From: Candidatus Omnitrophota bacterium
Lineage (GTDB): Bacteria > Omnitrophota > Gorgyraeia > Gygaellales > Profunditerraquicolaceae
Assembly (NCBI GenBank): GCA_018818365.1
Contig: JAHISH010000089.1
Coordinates: 1 to 6,291 of the forward strand
DNA: 6,291 nt
Reading direction: 5' to 3'
Under the pieces are notes generated by a model. The model was not told the DNA's origin, made no database searches, and worked only from the letters and a program-made list of their open reading frames with translations. Positions within the stretch are counted from its first letter, which is position 1. Each line of letters opens with the position of its first letter. A program made the position numbers and the translations under genes. Shown piece by piece: positions 3,820-6,291 of this stretch.

Positions 3820-6291
3820 ATGGTAGCAAAGAAAAGTTTGCTTTGCGTTACTTTGATTCTCTTTGTCCTGCTTTTTGTTGCGCCACGTGCCTATTCTCAG
3901 AGTGCAACGCCTAACCGTGTCCCTGCGGTAATCTCCTTACAACCACCATTGACAGTACATGCGCCTTCAGCACCCTTTACCTTAAATGCAGTATATGAGG
4001 ATGGAAATGGAGCAGAGGATATTCAAAGAGTATATTTGCTCATTATTTCAGTCGATTTCAAAAAGATGTTTTATGCGTATTACGATACTCAGCAGCAAGA
4101 ATTATTTGTCAGAGACGAAACGACCCGTGCATGGCAAGGAGGAGGCACTCCCGGTGGAGGGGCATCTTCGGTAAGTACCTACGGTGAATTGGTCTGCAGT
4201 CAGACACAAGTTAGTTCCGTTGGAAACCGGCTTATGGTGAGTTGGCGTATTCTTCCTCACGAATCGTTCGTGGGAAGAAGGTATGTATTTCTCGCGGCGA
4301 CCGATAGCCAAAATCTATCGAGTGGGTGGATAAAAAGAGGAGATATTGATAGTAGAATGGTTGATGCTACCCCTCCCACAGGGACGATAGAGATTGATAA
4401 TGGAGAATTATTTACCGCTACCCGGGAAGTGGCCCTTACGCTTTCGGCAGCCGACGACAACTTGGGATGGGGATTAAACAGTATGCAGTTCTCAAATGAT
4501 AACGAGAATTGGTCTGAGCCAGAAGTATATACCACTACCAAGAATTGGACTTTAGGCAGCGGTGATGGAGAAAAGACTGTCTATGTGCGTTATTCTGATC
4601 GTGCAGGAAATTGGTCTACGCAGCAGATCAGCGCGCAGATTACTTTAGATACTACTGCGCCGCTAGTACCTATTATTACCATTGATGACGGTGCGGCGGC
4701 GACTGCGTCAACAACGGTTACTCTATCTGTCTACTGTGAAGATGCCTTAAGCGGCCCCGGACAGATGCAGTTTTCCAATGATAACGAAAATTGGTCCGAG
4801 CCTGAAAGTTATGCCACGACAAAGTCATGGACACTCCTTGCAGGCGAAGGCCGGAAGGCGCTCTATGTACGTTTTTCTGATAACGTAGGTAATTGGACTA
4901 TTGAGCCGATACGCGCAGGGATAGTTTTAGATACTACCCCACCGGTTCTGCCACTGGTGACCATAAACGATGGGGTGGCATCTACGGATTCTCCCACGGT
5001 TACCTTATCGCTTTATTGCGAGGATGAGTTAAGCGAAGTCGGCAAGATGCAATTTTCTAATGATAATGAAAATTGGTCCGAACCAGAAGAGTTTGTCTTC
5101 ACCAAGACGTGGGATTTATCACCGGAAGAGGGCCAGAAGACGGTCTATGTGCGTTTCTCTGATATAGCAGGCAATTGGACTACCCAGCAGATACAGGCAC
5201 AAATTATCCTTAGCGGGAGTGCTCCTGCCGGTAGTGTGATTATTAATAACCAGAATGAATATGCATCTTCTACTCAAGTAATTCTCGCGCTTTCTGCCCA
5301 AGACGATAACGGGGTCAGCCTTATGCGGTTCTCAAACGATAACCGGAACTGGTCAGAGCCGGAAGAATATTCGACTACTAAGACGTGGACGTTATCGTCC
5401 GGTGACGGAGAGAAGACTGTCTACGCACGCTTTATGGATAATGCAGATACTTGGTCTACCGAGACAATCAGTGATTCTATTGTGCTTGATACGGTAGCCC
5501 CGCTGGGTGGAATACTGACTATTAATGCCGGTGCTCTTGCGACACAATTTCTTTCAGTCCAGCTATCGACATTTTGCGAAGATATCACCAGTGGAATTAG
5601 CCAGATGCAGTTTTCAAACGATAACCTGAATTGGTCTGAACCTGAAAGCTATGCGGAGACGAAGACATGGGAGTTATTGGCCGGAGAGGGCCAGAAGACG
5701 GTCTATGCGCGTTTTGCTGATGGTGCCGGCAATTGGACGACTCAGGAAATTATGGCCCTTATTTTCTTTGATACTGAATCCCCAGTCCCTACCGGGACCG
5801 TCGTGATTGCGAATGGAGAGCGATATAGTCCAATTCATCGGGTTACTCTGACGCTTACCGCACAGGATGAAGCTGGTATTAGGCTGATGCAGTTCTCCAA
5901 TGACAACCTGAATTGGTCAGAGCCTGAAAGCTATGCGGAGACGAAAACATGGGATTTATCGTCTGAGTCTGAAGATGGAGAGAAGTCGGTCTATGTGCGT
6001 TTTAAGAACGGCGCCGAGCGTTGGTCAACTGCGCAGATCAGCGACACTATCATTGTAGATACCACTTCTCCCACTGTGCCTGTAATTACCGTGCCTCAGG
6101 TTACAACTCCCAATGATATCTTACAGGTGGATGTGTCAAGTTCCGACGATTTGTCAGGTGTAGCGGAGTATATGTATGTGGTTTTTCGTTATAGTGCGCC
6201 GATCACCGATATCTGGGTTTCTAATGGTAATTCACCCAACATAAGGATGCCGGATGTGCCTCTTACGGTTGGGGAAAGTTATATTTTTGTG
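3820..6291 (+). CDS. Secreted multi-domain protein with Ig-like repeats (3' end outside window)
   Basis: The frame runs 824 codons from ATG 3820 to the window edge with no stop, so the C-terminus is missing. Residues 1-27 form a Sec signal peptide: basic MVAKK, a hydrophobic core LCVTLILFVLLFVA, and a likely cleavage near AYS-Q. Residues about 35-170 resemble a beta-rich N-terminal module of bacterial surface proteins, recognised by DIQRVYLLI, FYAYYD, FVRDETTRAWQGG, VGNRLMVSWRI and a closing SGW. Residues 182-746 are six Ig-like repeats of 92-96 residues with the core MQFSNDNxNWSEPE, TKxWxL, KTVYVRF and NWST. A different, Fn3-like domain starts near 747. ATG 3766 is in frame and would add 18 residues; neither start has a clear SD, and 3820 is preferred because it gives a compact signal peptide. 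It is probably cell-surface or extracellular; adhesion or scaffolding is possible, but no catalytic domain or anchor is visible. Confidence 0.88.
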   Translation, partial: MVAKKSLLCVTLILFVLLFVAPRAYSQSATPNRVPAVISLQPPLTVHAPSAPFTLNAVYEDGNGAEDIQRVYLLIISVDFKKMFYAYYDTQQQELFVRDETTRAWQGGGTPGGGASSVSTYGELVCSQTQVSSVGNRLMVSWRILPHESFVGRRYVFLAATDSQNLSSGWIKRGDIDSRMVDATPPTGTIEIDNGELFTATREVALTLSAADDNLGWGLNSMQFSNDNENWSEPEVYTTTKNWTLGSGDGEKTVYVRYSDRAGNWSTQQISAQITLDTTAPLVPIITIDDGAAATASTTVTLSVYCEDALSGPGQMQFSNDNENWSEPESYATTKSWTLLAGEGRKALYVRFSDNVGNWTIEPIRAGIVLDTTPPVLPLVTINDGVASTDSPTVTLSLYCEDELSEVGKMQFSNDNENWSEPEEFVFTKTWDLSPEEGQKTVYVRFSDIAGNWTTQQIQAQIILSGSAPAGSVIINNQNEYASSTQVILALSAQDDNGVSLMRFSNDNRNWSEPEEYSTTKTWTLSSGDGEKTVYARFMDNADTWSTETISDSIVLDTVAPLGGILTINAGALATQFLSVQLSTFCEDITSGISQMQFSNDNLNWSEPESYAETKTWELLAGEGQKTVYARFADGAGNWTTQEIMALIFFDTESPVPTGTVVIANGERYSPIHRVTLTLTAQDEAGIRLMQFSNDNLNWSEPESYAETKTWDLSSESEDGEKSVYVRFKNGAERWSTAQISDTIIVDTTSPTVPVITVPQVTTPNDILQVDVSSSDDLSGVAEYMYVVFRYSAPITDIWVSNGNSPNIRMPDVPLTVGESYIFV
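4363..6057 (+). repeat. Array of six Ig-like domain repeats of about 282 bp
   Basis: Unit boundaries, placed at the D-T-(T)-x-P linker, are 4363, 4648, 4930, 5212, 5488 and 5770, ending at 6057. The M of the M-Q/R-F-S-N-D-N core falls at 4483, 4765, 5047, 5323, 5605 and 5887, giving spacings of 282, 282, 276, 282 and 282 bp, all multiples of 3. The units share a W-S-E-P-E motif, a T-K-x-W strand and a K-x-x-Y-x-R-F strand. Units 2, 3 and 5 have a C-E-D motif where units 1, 4 and 6 have (A/Q)-D-(D/E). Repeats of this type are common in bacterial cell-surface proteins. Confidence 0.9.

Noticed and set aside
3986..4174. Plus-strand open frame inside the secreted-protein gene
   Set aside because: It is out of frame within a continuous 824-codon reading frame that has clear domain repeats; it is a shadow.
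4102..4541. Overlapping minus-strand open frames opposite the secreted-protein gene
   Set aside because: They overlap each other and the conserved repeat coding sequence on the other strand, and resemble no protein family.

Overview
The window looks like chromosomal DNA from an uncultivated, probably anaerobic, Gram-negative bacterium of middling GC content. This is an inference from three things: an acyl-CoA dehydrogenase/electron-transfer-flavoprotein operon of the type used by anaerobes, a large secreted protein built from Ig-like repeats, and hairpin-bearing intergenic repeats. Omnitrophota- or Deltaproteobacteria-like lineages would fit, but no marker gene here fixes the taxonomy.

Layout, all on the + strand. 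Positions 2-154 hold the C-terminal end of a GNAT acetyltransferase-like protein. Positions 155-506 are non-coding and rich in structure: a small hairpin, then two 74-nt direct copies (one mismatch, 140-nt offset), each with a perfect 11-bp stem. The two copies flank a further imperfect palindrome. The second copy stops just before the strong ribosome-binding site of the next gene.

Positions 507-3649 are a tight three-gene operon with gaps of 3 and 2 nt: a short-chain acyl-CoA dehydrogenase, EtfB, and an EtfA carrying an N-terminal two-[4Fe-4S] ferredoxin module. EtfB has the DGDTAQVGP motif associated with electron-bifurcating ETFs. Gene order and the ferredoxin-EtfA fusion match the carCDE caffeyl-CoA reductase arrangement of Acetobacterium. 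The products probably form one soluble cytoplasmic complex that couples NADH oxidation to reduction of an enoyl-CoA and of ferredoxin; the acyl-CoA substrate is unknown.

Positions 3650-3819 hold a good extended -10 promoter (3705-3732). From 3820 (or 3766) to the window end runs an uninterrupted reading frame of at least 824 codons that leaves the window without a stop. It encodes a secreted protein: a signal peptide, an N-terminal beta-rich domain, six Ig-like repeats of about 94 residues (4363-6057), and the start of a different domain. The six repeats fall into two sequence subtypes in the order A-B-B-A-B-A. This gene appears functionally unrelated to the Etf operon and has its own promoter.

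Nothing in the window clearly amounts to a wholly new system. The items most worth a second look are the ferredoxin-fused bifurcating Etf operon without its usual pathway neighbours, the paired hairpin repeats in its leader, and the two-subtype repeat architecture of the secreted protein.
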